From: CAWEPK01 sp963835595
GTDB taxonomy: Bacteria; Desulfobacterota; Syntrophorhabdia; Syntrophorhabdales; WCHB1-27
Length of the DNA stretch: 64,000 nt
Direction of reading: 5' to 3'
Assembly: GCA_963835595.1 (NCBI GenBank)
Contig: CAWIGL010000002.1
Location: forward strand, 930,001 to 994,000
Under the pieces are notes generated by a model. The model was not told where the DNA came from. It searched no databases and saw only the letters and a list, made by a program, of their open reading frames with translations. The position numbers were made by a program, and so were the translations under genes. Shown one piece after another: positions 9,106 through 19,091 of this stretch. Position 1 is the stretch's first letter. Each line of letters begins with the position of its first letter.

Positions 9106-9912
9106 GTGGCAAGGCCAGTCGTGAGAGAAGGGGAGACCATATCTATACGAGAATTCTGCGGTGTCGTCGTGAAAGAAGGTCTGTGGTCATCAGCCGCTAA
9201 TCTGAAGTTCTATCTGCATGACCTCCTTGACGATATCGACTTCAAAAACAGAAGCGTTCTGGATATCGGAGGAGGAGACGGGGTTCTTAGCTTCTATGCG
9301 GCAATAATGGGCGCGAAAAACGTTCTTTGTCTTGAGCCCGAAGACGCGGGGAGCTCAGCGAACATGACGAACAAGTTCGCGAAGCTTCAGTCTCGCTTCC
9401 CTCAGTGTCCCGTCGCCCTTAAACGGGTCACATTGCAGTCATATTATCCATGCGACGACAGATACGACGTCGTAATGCTCCATAATTCCGTCAACCATCT
9501 CGACGAAAAGGCGTGCATAAGCCTTTTGAAGGAGGGGGCGTCGCGTGCTGCATACAAAAGGATATTCTTGGCGATTAATACTATGATGAACAGAGAAGGG
9601 TTCATCATACTTTCGGACTGTTCAAGATATAACTTTTTCCCCTTGCTGAGACTCAAAAACCCTTTTGCACCGACAATAGAATGGGAAAAACATCAATCAC
9701 CCAAAAAATGGGCGCAATTACTGGAGGAATCGGGATTTGTCGATCCCGTAATACGATGGATGTCTTTTAATAGGCTTGGAAATTTGGGAAAAACATTATC
9801 AGGCAACAAGGTTTGTTCCTATTTCTTGAACAGTTTTTTTTCTCTGAAAATGAAAAAGCAAGCATGTGCGTACACCAATTCCGGCGATGAAAGTACTCTG
9901 CGTTATCGATAG
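9106..9912 (+). CDS. SAM-dependent methyltransferase
   Basis: Class I methyltransferase of 268 aa. VLDIGGGDGVLSFYAA near residue 50 is the SAM loop, VLCLEPED supplies the ribose-binding acid, and MLHNSVNHLD is the motif after strand 4. It starts at GTG 9106, seven bases after the previous stop; GTG 9121 is an alternative. It overlaps the following gene by 26 bp. Likely a sugar or glycan O-/N-methyltransferase acting with the surrounding transferases. Confidence 0.75.
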   Translation: MARPVVREGETISIREFCGVVVKEGLWSSAANLKFYLHDLLDDIDFKNRSVLDIGGGDGVLSFYAAIMGAKNVLCLEPEDAGSSANMTNKFAKLQSRFPQCPVALKRVTLQSYYPCDDRYDVVMLHNSVNHLDEKACISLLKEGASRAAYKRIFLAINTMMNREGFIILSDCSRYNFFPLLRLKNPFAPTIEWEKHQSPKKWAQLLEESGFVDPVIRWMSFNRLGNLGKTLSGNKVCSYFLNSFFSLKMKKQACAYTNSGDESTLRYR

Positions 9913-12568
9913 CCTCGGCTCGGGAGGTGCGCAGCGTCAATTGTGTACGCTCGCGATCATGCTCAAGAAGCGCGGCATAGATGTGTCGATGCTGACTTAT
10001 CATGACAGCAGCTTTTTCATGCCCATGCTTCTGGCGGAGGGTATCCCTTGCCGGAACATTTCACGGCAAACAAAGATAAACCGTACCTTGGAGATCCGCA
10101 GGGCCTTAAGGACAGGCAAGCAGGACGTCGTGTTGGCTTTTTTGCCCGGATCCTGTTTCTACGCTGAAGTGGCGGCCCTGCCCGTCCGCAACTGGGGCCT
10201 TGTGGTGAGCGAGCGAACGGCCGTGCCGGGGAGTGACCTCGCAAGGTTTCCCTGGAAAAGGATATTGCATCACATTGCCGACTACGTCGTCACAAATTCT
10301 CACACTAACAAGCTCATGATCGAGAAATCGGTTCCCAGGCTTTCGGACCGGGTGGTTACTATCTATAATGCTGTGGATCTCGACGCTTTTCATCCGGGAC
10401 CTTCTGCAAATGGAAGAAGCGGAACATCTATGAAGATAGCTGTGGCGGCGAGCCACCAGCGGAACAAGAACCTGGCGGGTTTGGTTGAAGCTATGTCGAT
10501 CGTCCGAGCTAAAATGCCCGATAGCCGCGTGGAAGTGGATTGGTTCGGCGATGTGCATCCCGACCGGACCGCCTACGACGAAGGGCTGCGGCTTATCCGG
10601 GAAAGAAGGCTTGACGATTGCGTGAGACTTTACCCCGCCGCTAGGTCAATAGCCGATGTCTATAACAGAGCCGACTGCGTGGCATTGTTTTCTTTTAGGG
10701 AAGGGCTGCCGAACGCAATGTGCGAAGCAATGGCCTGCGGGCGACCCGTTCTTATGAGCAATATCGCCGATGCCAAAGTCTTTGTAAGAGACGGGACCAA
10801 TGGGTTTCTCTTTGACCCGGCTTCGCCAGAGGGGATCGCCGGGGCGATAATGAAATTTTGCGAGTTGGGCTGGGAAAAGCGAGTCAGCATGGGAAAAGAG
10901 AGCAGGAAATTGGCCGAGACGCTCTTTAACCCGGAAACGATAACGTCGAATTATATACAGATCTTACATGCAGCTGCTGGCCGTAAGGGAGCAGATTCTC
11001 TGCATTTGGCTATGGAGATACTTTATTCGTTTACGCGGGCTCTGTTTTCCTCGAAACGTTACGAGCGACTGGACGATTACAGAGAATTCACACACGGTCC
11101 TCGGAAACAAGAGGAGATGAAACATCTTCTAATTGGGAAAGTAATATCCTGCAGAGATGCTGAAAGAAGCCAACTCCTTTCCTTCAAGGAAGGACGATTG
11201 CTGCAGTTTCTCTTTGCAGTTCTATTGATTTCTTGTCTTGCCTTCTTTGTCTCAAGCAGCCAGCCAAAAGGGGGCGTATGGGAGAACCACCTCTCGGATG
11301 GTCTTCTGTTTTTGAAGGGGTCAATACCTCGGACGCCAGGATACCCTATGTGGGGTTATTCATTATTGGCCGGGATTTTGCGACAGAATATTATCTTCTT
11401 CCAGGCGGCATTGCTTATAGCAGTTTTCGCTTTCTGGTATAGGTCGTTGGGGGTGCTTACGACATCGACCAGTCCCCATGGCCGGCTGGTCGGGATCATG
11501 GTGCATCCAATCGTTGTTGCTATGATTCTCGTACCCTTTATTTCCCTGAGCATATCCTATTACAGCAATTCAGTGACTTACATGCTTGCTTTCTGTGCTA
11601 CGTGGATGCTGTATCTTGCCGTAGAAGGAAGACGGGGCATAGGGTACTACGCGGCAGGTGGTTTGCTCACAGGTCTGGCGTTCAATTTTCGTTCCGAGAT
11701 TCTCCTGCTCGGGTTCCTGGAAACTTCTGCCTTGTTTGCTTTCGGCTTTATGAAGGGATATGGCCGATATTACTCCAAAAGGGCAGCGACATTTGCGATA
11801 ACACTTCTCTTGATGACGCTTCCCTGGGCTTTATATACGGGCCTCACAGTAAGACAACCCTTGTTTTCTTCCACCAATAGCGGTGGCGTTATGTATCTTG
11901 GCTTAGGAATTCTTCCCAATAATCCATGGAACATCATCCCCGGCGACGAGTATGTGGGCAGGGTAGCTAGGGAGAAGAGACTAGGCTCACCCTGGTCGAT
12001 CGAGGCAAACAGATACTTCAAATCGGCATACGCTCAATGCGTAAAGGAACACCCGAAGAGTTTCACGAAAAGGGTGGTCCGCGGGTGGGTCCTTATGCTT
12101 GCACAAGGCCTGTATTTTCCGGATTTCCGCTGCTTATTCTTTTCCAGCGGTACGGGCGATGAAAAAACCATAGGTTATCTTATTCAACGAACAAAGTTCA
12201 CCTTTGGGCTAGGCATAGATCCAGTTAATTGGGTGAAATATGGGATGTTGGGGGTTGACAGGAAGACTGTTTCTTTCAAGCATTATGCAGTTTTTGTGTC
12301 GGAGTTTCTAATACGGTTTATGTATCTCGGCATTTTTCTCACACTGCTGTGTTCCTGCATCGTGCTGTGCTTAAAGGCAAAACTGAGCAGCTTTGCCGCT
12401 TATGTCTTTGTGGCTTACGCTGTCTTTCTTCTTTTTACGTCGGGTTTTATTCAAACAGTTCCGAGGCATACCACCATAGCACTGCCGGTTTTGCTTTCTA
12501 TAGTGATCGTGCTTCTTCATGATATACCGTTGCCTAAAGCTCTCATGAATCCAGGAGCAAAAAGTTGA
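9887..12568 (+). CDS. GT4 glycosyltransferase fused to GT-C-like membrane transferase
   Basis: Protein of 893 aa with two halves. Residues 1 to about 370 are a GT-B enzyme (VIDSLGSGGAQRQLCTLA, then AAASHQRNKNL-type switch and FREGLPNAMCEAMACG donor site). From about residue 440 it becomes a polytopic membrane protein with many helices and a long extracytoplasmic loop, resembling ArnT/PMT-type (GT39) lipid-sugar-dependent transferases. DGLLFLKGSIPRTPGYPMWG after the first helix fits the loop that carries the catalytic acid in that group. ATG 9887 begins the first GT-B strand. The fusion links cytoplasmic synthesis to periplasmic transfer. The GT-C call is from topology. Confidence 0.7.
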   Translation: MKVLCVIDSLGSGGAQRQLCTLAIMLKKRGIDVSMLTYHDSSFFMPMLLAEGIPCRNISRQTKINRTLEIRRALRTGKQDVVLAFLPGSCFYAEVAALPVRNWGLVVSERTAVPGSDLARFPWKRILHHIADYVVTNSHTNKLMIEKSVPRLSDRVVTIYNAVDLDAFHPGPSANGRSGTSMKIAVAASHQRNKNLAGLVEAMSIVRAKMPDSRVEVDWFGDVHPDRTAYDEGLRLIRERRLDDCVRLYPAARSIADVYNRADCVALFSFREGLPNAMCEAMACGRPVLMSNIADAKVFVRDGTNGFLFDPASPEGIAGAIMKFCELGWEKRVSMGKESRKLAETLFNPETITSNYIQILHAAAGRKGADSLHLAMEILYSFTRALFSSKRYERLDDYREFTHGPRKQEEMKHLLIGKVISCRDAERSQLLSFKEGRLLQFLFAVLLISCLAFFVSSSQPKGGVWENHLSDGLLFLKGSIPRTPGYPMWGYSLLAGILRQNIIFFQAALLIAVFAFWYRSLGVLTTSTSPHGRLVGIMVHPIVVAMILVPFISLSISYYSNSVTYMLAFCATWMLYLAVEGRRGIGYYAAGGLLTGLAFNFRSEILLLGFLETSALFAFGFMKGYGRYYSKRAATFAITLLLMTLPWALYTGLTVRQPLFSSTNSGGVMYLGLGILPNNPWNIIPGDEYVGRVAREKRLGSPWSIEANRYFKSAYAQCVKEHPKSFTKRVVRGWVLMLAQGLYFPDFRCLFFSSGTGDEKTIGYLIQRTKFTFGLGIDPVNWVKYGMLGVDRKTVSFKHYAVFVSEFLIRFMYLGIFLTLLCSCIVLCLKAKLSSFAAYVFVAYAVFLLFTSGFIQTVPRHTTIALPVLLSIVIVLLHDIPLPKALMNPGAKS

Positions 12569-13704
12569 AGGTCCTTCTCATATCGCCCCTTCCCCCGCCG
12601 GCCGGCGGCATTGCCTCGTGGACCGCGGCTGTTTTGCGCGAGGCGGTCCGTCTCGATGATGTAGAAATTACCCATGTAGACACCGCAGTGCGATGGCGGT
12701 CCACAAATGATTTGAGAATGAGAAGGCGGATGATGGGCGGAATTTTACAAGCCGTCCGCGATTCGGGAAGCGTCTACCGATCGGTCAAGGCACTGAAGCC
12801 CGATGTGGCGCACCTGTGCACAAGCGGGTCCATCGCGTTCTTAAAGGACTTGCTGATCCTTGCAATTCTCCATAGACTCGGCGTGGGGAGCATACTCCAC
12901 TTTCGGATGGGCAGGCTGCCCGCGATCATCGAGCACAACGGATGGGAATGGACGCTCGCGAAGCTCGCCATGAGACGGGCGGGCAGGGTGATGGTGCTGG
13001 ATGGACCTTCCCAGGAGCGCGTGTCGGATACGCTCCCCGATGTGAAGCCCCTCAGGATACCGAACCCTGTTGATGTAAGGGCTGTTGAAGAAGCAGCGGG
13101 CAGCGTGCCTTCACCCGGGTCGGACGGTCCCAAGCGCGTCGTATTCGCAGGCCACGTGATCCCGGCCAAGGGTATCCGGGAACTGGTTGAGGCATGTCTT
13201 TCGATGGAAGGCAATTCTCCTCGACTGGACCTCGTAGGTGAAGTCGAGGATGATTTCAGGCAGGAATTGGCCCGTTCGGCTGCAAAGCGGGAGAACGGCG
13301 CCTGGCTCAAGTTCACGGGCCAGCTAAGGTGGCTGGAAGCCGTGCGTTTGATCAGCCGCGCCGATGTCTTTGCCCTTCCCAGCTATACCGAGGGATTCCC
13401 GAACGTAGTTCTGGAAGCGATGGTGCTGCGGAGACCGATCGTTGCGACCAGGGTGGGAGCAATACCGGAGATGCTCAATGGCCGTGGCAAGGCGCCGTGT
13501 GGCTTACTCGTGAACCCCGGGAGCGTGGGCGAGCTCCTGCAGGCGCTGTCCTATTTCGTGAAAAACGGGAAGGAAGCCGCCGAGATGGGTGCGAGGGCCC
13601 GCGCAAGGGCCGAAGAGGACTATTCCTTCGGGACAATCATGGGAAGATATGTCGAATCGTGGCGCGAGTGCGCCCGTGCTCAAGCGAACGGGTATCGATC
13701 TTGA
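12565..13704 (+). CDS. GT4 family glycosyltransferase
   Basis: GT-B glycosyltransferase of 379 aa with SPLPPPAGGIASWTAAVL as the N-terminal acceptor loop, VVFAGHVIPAKGIREL as the domain switch, and PSYTEGFPNVVLEAMV as the donor-binding E-x7-E region. It starts at a TTG that overlaps the previous TGA (TTGA). That is the fifth coupled junction in the locus and implies one long transcript. Base composition rises in G/C from here compared with the genes before. Confidence 0.86.
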   Translation: MKVLLISPLPPPAGGIASWTAAVLREAVRLDDVEITHVDTAVRWRSTNDLRMRRRMMGGILQAVRDSGSVYRSVKALKPDVAHLCTSGSIAFLKDLLILAILHRLGVGSILHFRMGRLPAIIEHNGWEWTLAKLAMRRAGRVMVLDGPSQERVSDTLPDVKPLRIPNPVDVRAVEEAAGSVPSPGSDGPKRVVFAGHVIPAKGIRELVEACLSMEGNSPRLDLVGEVEDDFRQELARSAAKRENGAWLKFTGQLRWLEAVRLISRADVFALPSYTEGFPNVVLEAMVLRRPIVATRVGAIPEMLNGRGKAPCGLLVNPGSVGELLQALSYFVKNGKEAAEMGARARARAEEDYSFGTIMGRYVESWRECARAQANGYRS

Positions 13705-13709
13705 AAGCT

Positions 13710-15917
13710 ATGCGCAGCCTCCTTCTTGCCTGCTCCATGATCGCCGCTTCCTTCGGCCCTTCTTTTGGCTCGACGAATATCGCGCTGTACAAGAGCTATA
13801 AGTTGACGCCATCGCCGAACTATCCTTTAAGCGCGCCGTCCTGGGACGTCACCTCGCTTACGGATGGAAAGTATACACAGGGATTCTTCTGGATGGCCAA
13901 AACAACGGTGGGATGGCAATTCACCCCCAAAGTGGAAATGCTCCTTGACCTCGGGAAATCGTCCAAGGTGGAAAAGATCGTCTTTGACACCGCCCGCGGT
14001 ATCGGCGCCGGCGTAAATTACCCCGACCATGTCTATGCGTTTGTCGGTACCGGGAACGATTTCCTCTTTGTCGGGGACGTGGTGGAGTGCCCCGCCAACG
14101 TTTCAGGACCATACCAGACAAAGAAGTTCGTCATGGACCATTTGGAGGCCGCGGGTAGATACGTCCTTCTGCAAATCGTGCCGAAAGGAACGACCGTATT
14201 CTGCGATGAGATTGAGGTATGGGGAGAAGAGGGGCAGGGAGGAAAAACGGGCGCTCTTACGATCGACCGGACCAGAAAGAAGACGGAGGAGATGAACGCG
14301 ATAGGCGACGACGTTTTTCTGCTTCGCGGCCTGATCGACCAATTAGAGGCTACGGCCGTCGTCAAGAAGGATTGGAAAGACAGGCTCGACCGCCTCAGGA
14401 AGGAGAGACCCTCCGATCCCGAGGGCGTCTCTGCCCTTGAAACGGCAATTCTGGCGATCCGGGCCGAAATGGCCAGGGAAAAATGGAAGGGGAAAGAATT
14501 CCTTGCCGAGCCTGTCGATCCATGGGCTTCCATATCGCCAGCGTTCCAGCATGTTCAGAAATCTAAAAGAAGCCTCTCTTTCAGCCTGCCTCAAAATGGG
14601 CACGGCGCATGCGCCTTTGTGGTGACCAATATAGCTGACCATGCAGGTAGATTCACCGTATCCGTGGAAGGGAAAACCAAACAGCTTCTCTCGCTGGCGC
14701 TGTACCAGGCGCCGTTCGTCAAGGGCCGCAAGACAAGGGAGAGGACCGACCCGGAATTCGTGGCGGACCCTCTGCTTCCATCAAGTGAGGCGGTTCATTT
14801 ACGGCCGGGGGAATCGCGTCTTTTCGTCCTGGAAGCGCAAGGGAATCAACCGGGCAAATGGGACGGGTTCGTGGCGATTACAGCAGATTCGGAGATTGCC
14901 CGCCTGCCGGTTAAAGGCGAGGTGTATCCGGTTGCCCTACCGGAGACGCTTTCGCTCAACGCGGTTAACTGGGCCTATCTCACATCCAAGACAATTGCCG
15001 ACAGAAAGAGGCAGATCGTGGCCGATCTTTTCTCTCACCACGTCAGGGTTATCGTTATTCATCCGGTGGTACTCCCGCGACTCGGCTCCCGTCGGCCATA
15101 CGATTTTAAGGCCCTGAATAGCAACCTTGCCCTCGTGAGGGGCGCTTCGAAAGTCCTGCTTCACATGAATTTCAACGAATGGGCAGCAGGCGGCATGGCC
15201 AAAATGCGGTCTATGGACAAGGCTTGGTGGGATTCTTTCGTCACATGGTATGACGGGGTGATTTCGGCCGCCGGGGAGGCGGGTTTTTCCCCGAAGCAGG
15301 TTTACCTCTATCCTTACGATGAGATGAAGAATGACGATGTGGGCCGGTTCGTCCTTTTCGCCACTGAGGCGCGAAAAAAACGCCCGCTGATGCAATTCTA
15401 TGCTACCATCGATGACAAGACGGGACTGGCTGCTCTTCCCTTACTCGATATTGCGCAGCTTCATCCTCCGCTAAGCCCGTCGAACTGCCCTGCCGGAGGG
15501 AAACCCGAAATATGGCTATATGATACGCGTCCCGGCCGGGCGCAGCCGCCTCATGGGTACTACCGCCTCATGTCGTGGATGGCTTTTTCCTCCGGGTTTA
15601 AAGGTGTAGGCTTTTGGGATTATTCGGATTTTTCGGGGTGGAGCGGAAGATCCGGCGTAGTCCGGCAGGGTCTTTCGGAGGCGGGCGACATATACGGGGT
15701 AGTCTACGAGGGCGAGAAGGGAGACCTTGTTTCCAGCCGGCGCTGGGAGGCTTGGCGCCTGGGAATTGAAGATTACGAGCTGCTCGTGATGTACGCAAAA
15801 ATGAAGGGAGACAACGCCGCAAAAGCATTGGCAAGGGCGGTCCTCATTCATCCTGAAGATACGTCAAAGGCAGACGAGATGAAAAGGAGGCTCATTGGCG
15901 AGCTTTCCGGCATGTGA
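13710..15917 (+). CDS. Secreted discoidin-like + DUF4091-like glycan-active protein
   Basis: Protein of 735 aa with an N-terminal signal peptide (MRSLLLACSMIAASF). Residues about 22-170 look like an F5/8-type C (discoidin) carbohydrate-binding domain (NIALYKSYKLTPSPNYP; DEIEVWGEE at its end). The C-terminal half resembles a glycoside-hydrolase-like TIM barrel with the DUF4091 tail WRLGIEDYELLVMYAKM. The sequence YLYPYDEM may hold a catalytic acid. ATG 13710 gives the best signal peptide; TTG 13701, overlapping the previous stop, adds three residues. A secreted hydrolase in an EPS locus may trim or release polymer. Catalytic activity is not demonstrated by the motifs. Confidence 0.65.
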   Translation: MRSLLLACSMIAASFGPSFGSTNIALYKSYKLTPSPNYPLSAPSWDVTSLTDGKYTQGFFWMAKTTVGWQFTPKVEMLLDLGKSSKVEKIVFDTARGIGAGVNYPDHVYAFVGTGNDFLFVGDVVECPANVSGPYQTKKFVMDHLEAAGRYVLLQIVPKGTTVFCDEIEVWGEEGQGGKTGALTIDRTRKKTEEMNAIGDDVFLLRGLIDQLEATAVVKKDWKDRLDRLRKERPSDPEGVSALETAILAIRAEMAREKWKGKEFLAEPVDPWASISPAFQHVQKSKRSLSFSLPQNGHGACAFVVTNIADHAGRFTVSVEGKTKQLLSLALYQAPFVKGRKTRERTDPEFVADPLLPSSEAVHLRPGESRLFVLEAQGNQPGKWDGFVAITADSEIARLPVKGEVYPVALPETLSLNAVNWAYLTSKTIADRKRQIVADLFSHHVRVIVIHPVVLPRLGSRRPYDFKALNSNLALVRGASKVLLHMNFNEWAAGGMAKMRSMDKAWWDSFVTWYDGVISAAGEAGFSPKQVYLYPYDEMKNDDVGRFVLFATEARKKRPLMQFYATIDDKTGLAALPLLDIAQLHPPLSPSNCPAGGKPEIWLYDTRPGRAQPPHGYYRLMSWMAFSSGFKGVGFWDYSDFSGWSGRSGVVRQGLSEAGDIYGVVYEGEKGDLVSSRRWEAWRLGIEDYELLVMYAKMKGDNAAKALARAVLIHPEDTSKADEMKRRLIGELSGM

Positions 15918-15935
15918 GGCAAAGGTGCCTACAAA

Positions 15936-17066
15936 ATGAAAGTCTTATCGGTCTTCGGCACGCGCCCGGAAGCGATAAAAATGGCCCCTATCGTGAAGGA
16001 GCTTTGCAGGCGAACGGAGCAGTTCACTCCTGTGGTCTGTATCACGGCCCAGCATAGGCAAATGCTCGATCAAGTCCTGTCGTTGTTCGAGATAGAGCCT
16101 GATTATGACCTGAACATTATGACCGCCGGCCAAAGCCTGGGATATATAACGGCAAAGGCAATGGAGGGGCTGGACGGCGTCATCGAGAAGGAAGAGCCCG
16201 ATGCCGTGCTGGTCCAGGGTGATACGACTACGACCCTGTGCGGCGCTCTGGCCGCATTCTATCACAAAGTGAAAGTGGGCCACGTGGAGGCAGGCTTGAG
16301 AACGAAAAATAAGTATGCCCCCTATCCAGAGGAGATAAACCGTAGGCTTACGACGCAGCTGGCGGATTATCACTTCGCGCCTACAACGCGCGCGCGGGAT
16401 TGCCTTCTGCGCGAAGGCATCGACGGCAAGGCAATCTATCTTACCGGAAATACAGTTGTAGACGCGCTGCTCTGGGTGAGAGAGCGCGTGTGTGCAGAGA
16501 CCCCGGAACTCCCCGCGGATTTGACAGGCAGCCTCGACGGGCGGAAGATCGTATTGGTCACTGGCCACCGCAGGGAAAGCTTCGGTGAGGGCTTCGAAAA
16601 CATTTGTCAGGCCGTGCGCGAAGTGGCCGATGCCCGCTCCGATGTACTTTTCGTCTATCCTGTTCATCTCAATCCGAACGTGCAGGAGCCGGTGCAGAGG
16701 ATTCTTGGAGGACACTCAAGGATTCTGCTGATCGAGCCACTGTCGTATGCCCCGTTTGTCTGGCTGATGGACAAGTCTACTATAATCCTTACGGATTCCG
16801 GGGGAGTGCAGGAGGAAGCCCCTACACTGGGTAAGCCGGTCCTCGTTATGAGAGAGACAACGGAGCGTCCCGAAGGGATAGAGGCGGGCAATGCGCGCCT
16901 GGTAGGAGTGCAAAAAGAACGCATTGCGGGCGAATTGATGGATTTGTTGCAAAACCCCGATAAGCGGGATGCAATGACAAGGGCAAGCAATCCATATGGG
17001 GACGGCAAGGCGTCCGCGAGGATAGCAGATGCTTTGGAGAAAGAGCTGGGAGGCGCTAATGGCTAA
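15936..17066 (+). CDS. wecB: UDP-N-acetylglucosamine 2-epimerase (non-hydrolysing)
   Basis: 376 aa, the usual length for WecB/MnaA. Signature motifs are GTRPEAIKMAP at the N-terminus, HVEAGLRT, VTGHRRESFGEG and TDSGGVQEEAP, all lining the UDP-GlcNAc site and allosteric site of this GT-B-fold enzyme. It interconverts UDP-GlcNAc and UDP-ManNAc and so supplies ManNAc-type sugars to the EPS enzymes around it. The reading frame overlaps the next gene by 8 bp. Confidence 0.95.
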   Translation: MKVLSVFGTRPEAIKMAPIVKELCRRTEQFTPVVCITAQHRQMLDQVLSLFEIEPDYDLNIMTAGQSLGYITAKAMEGLDGVIEKEEPDAVLVQGDTTTTLCGALAAFYHKVKVGHVEAGLRTKNKYAPYPEEINRRLTTQLADYHFAPTTRARDCLLREGIDGKAIYLTGNTVVDALLWVRERVCAETPELPADLTGSLDGRKIVLVTGHRRESFGEGFENICQAVREVADARSDVLFVYPVHLNPNVQEPVQRILGGHSRILLIEPLSYAPFVWLMDKSTIILTDSGGVQEEAPTLGKPVLVMRETTERPEGIEAGNARLVGVQKERIAGELMDLLQNPDKRDAMTRASNPYGDGKASARIADALEKELGGANG

Positions 17067-17979
17067 GATTCTTCTCACGGGCGGAAGGGGATTCATAGGC
17101 ACGAACTTAACGCAAGAGTTGCGCTCAAGAGACCATGATGTCTGGACCTGCGATATCTTGCAGGGCGAGGATCCCCAGCACCTGAAAGCGGATACAGGCG
17201 TCTATCAGCAGATGGATGCTATCTTCAGGCAGCATAAATTCGACTACGTCTACCATCTCGCAGCTGAATATGGAAGATGGAACGGAGAGGACCATTACGA
17301 AAATCTGTGGAGGACAAACGTTATCGGCACAAAAAACGTGCTAAGGCTGCAAGAGCAGCATCGTTTCAGGATGATCTTTTTTTCGAGCGCCGAGGTCTAT
17401 GGGGATTACGACGAATTGATGTCGGAAGATGTTATGGAACGGATCCCCATCAAACAGATGAACGACTACGCGATAACGAAGTGGGCCGGAGAGCTCCAGT
17501 GCCTCAACCATGCAGCGATGTTCGGCATCGAGGCGGTCAGAGTGCGTCCGGTAGGATGCTATGGCCCTCACGAGTATTACAGCAAATATAGAGGCGTCAT
17601 ACCTATTATTGTCTATCATTGCGTGATGAACAAACCCTTTGTTGTCTACCAGGGCCATAAGAGGATATTCGACTATGTTGAAGATACATGCCGCACCTTT
17701 GCAAATATCGTCGATAACTTCATACCGGGTGAGGTTTATAACATAGGAAGCAGCGAAGATTGGGTGATAAGCATCGAAGAACTGGCAGGCATCATATTAA
17801 AGGAGACGGGTGCCAGCCACTCGCTTGCTCAGTATACAGGAGAAGAAAATTTTACCACCAAGGTGAAGGTTGTAGACTTCTCGAAATCGAGGCGGCACCT
17901 GAAACACGAAGCCACGATTGACATTCATGAAGGTATACGACGCTACGTGGCCTGGGCGAGAAAAGTGTACGGTTGTTAG
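17059..17979 (+). CDS. NAD-dependent sugar epimerase/dehydratase (extended SDR)
   Basis: 306 aa from ATG 17059, chosen because the Rossmann strand MAKILLTGGRGFIGTN begins there. TGGRGFIG is the NAD-binding glycine motif and DYAITKW is the YxxxK catalytic pair; the Ser of FFSSAEVYG completes the triad. It modifies a nucleotide sugar, exact reaction unknown. It overlaps wecB and is followed 34 bp later by a second SDR, so the two probably act in one short pathway. Confidence 0.85.
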   Translation: MAKILLTGGRGFIGTNLTQELRSRDHDVWTCDILQGEDPQHLKADTGVYQQMDAIFRQHKFDYVYHLAAEYGRWNGEDHYENLWRTNVIGTKNVLRLQEQHRFRMIFFSSAEVYGDYDELMSEDVMERIPIKQMNDYAITKWAGELQCLNHAAMFGIEAVRVRPVGCYGPHEYYSKYRGVIPIIVYHCVMNKPFVVYQGHKRIFDYVEDTCRTFANIVDNFIPGEVYNIGSSEDWVISIEELAGIILKETGASHSLAQYTGEENFTTKVKVVDFSKSRRHLKHEATIDIHEGIRRYVAWARKVYGC

Positions 17980-18013
17980 TCCGGACCGCATACAGAGTGT
18001 GAAGGAGAACCGC

Positions 18014-19060
18014 ATGGACGACTACAAGGAGCATTACAATAATAAGGTGGTGCTGGTCACGGGCGGCGCCGGGGCGATCGGGTCCAACCTGACGAGAACC
18101 ATGGCGGGACTCGGCGCGCGCATGGTGATAATCCTCGACAATATGTCGGCTGCATACGAGTGGAATATCCCTTCGCTGCCCAACGTATTGTTTGTCAAAG
18201 GCTCGGTGACGGATGAAATCGCCCTTAAGAGGGTATTCAATTTGAGGCCGAATATCGTCTATCATCTTGCCGCCTTTTTTGCCAACCAGAATTCTGTTGA
18301 CTTCCCGCAGCATGATCTGAATACGAACGGTCTGGGCACGCTGCTCGTTTACCAGTACAGCCAGATGGCCGGCGTAGATCGGCTCGTCTACGCCTCCTCA
18401 GGCTGCTCCATTTACGGCTCGGCTGCCCCTCTGCCCCTGAAAGAGGAATTCATGTCAATGCACCTCACGACGCCCTATCAGATCACGAAGATGCTGGGCG
18501 AGCTGTATGCGAACTTTTTTTACCACCATTACGGGTTGCCGATAGTCAAGACTCGTTTTTTTAATTCCTACGGGCCGGGCGAGGTCCCCGGACAATATAG
18601 GAACGTTATCCCCAACTTCATCTTCCGCGCCCTTTCGGGCCTGCCCCTGCCGTTTACAGGAAGCGGCGACGAAACACGGGATTTTACCTATGTCATGGAC
18701 ATCGTAGATGCGCTGCTTCGAGCGGGGTATTACGAGCAGGCAGTCGGTCAAGAAATGAACATAGCATCGGCGCAAGAGACAAACATCCTGCAAATGGCAG
18801 AGCGTATCAATCAGCTCACGGGTAACCGGGCGGGTATACAGCGGGCGGAACGCCGTGTGTGGGACACCAAAAAACGCTTGCTTGCTTCAATAAGCCGTGC
18901 TAAAGAACTCCTTGGTTACGAGCCGAAAATGGATTTCGATACTGGACTAGATCTCACTATCCAGTGGTTCAGAGACAACTGGGACCATATCAAGCGGGAT
19001 GCGGAATTCCCTCCTGGCATGTCGGCGGCCGCGTTCGGGGTAACGGCGTGCAGCAGGTAG
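18014..19060 (+). CDS. NAD-dependent sugar epimerase/dehydratase (GalE/RfbB-like SDR)
   Basis: 348 aa from ATG 18014, preceded by GAAGGAGA at a good distance. VTGGAGAIGSN is the dinucleotide motif, YASSGCSIYG holds the catalytic Ser and PYQITKM the YxxxK pair. FNSYGPGEVPGQYRNVIP matches the conserved substrate loop of nucleotide-sugar epimerases. A variant residue pattern (AFFANQNSVDFP) prevents assigning the exact sugar. Works with the neighbouring SDR and WecB in nucleotide-sugar supply. Confidence 0.85.
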   Translation: MDDYKEHYNNKVVLVTGGAGAIGSNLTRTMAGLGARMVIILDNMSAAYEWNIPSLPNVLFVKGSVTDEIALKRVFNLRPNIVYHLAAFFANQNSVDFPQHDLNTNGLGTLLVYQYSQMAGVDRLVYASSGCSIYGSAAPLPLKEEFMSMHLTTPYQITKMLGELYANFFYHHYGLPIVKTRFFNSYGPGEVPGQYRNVIPNFIFRALSGLPLPFTGSGDETRDFTYVMDIVDALLRAGYYEQAVGQEMNIASAQETNILQMAERINQLTGNRAGIQRAERRVWDTKKRLLASISRAKELLGYEPKMDFDTGLDLTIQWFRDNWDHIKRDAEFPPGMSAAAFGVTACSR

Positions 19061-19091
19061 CGCCGGTCCCTTTTAGGCGAGTACCGTCATC

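Noticed and set aside
13329..13709. Upstream extension of the discoidin-DUF4091 gene
   Set aside because: The frame is open but lies inside the GT4 gene; the signal peptide at 13710 marks the real start.
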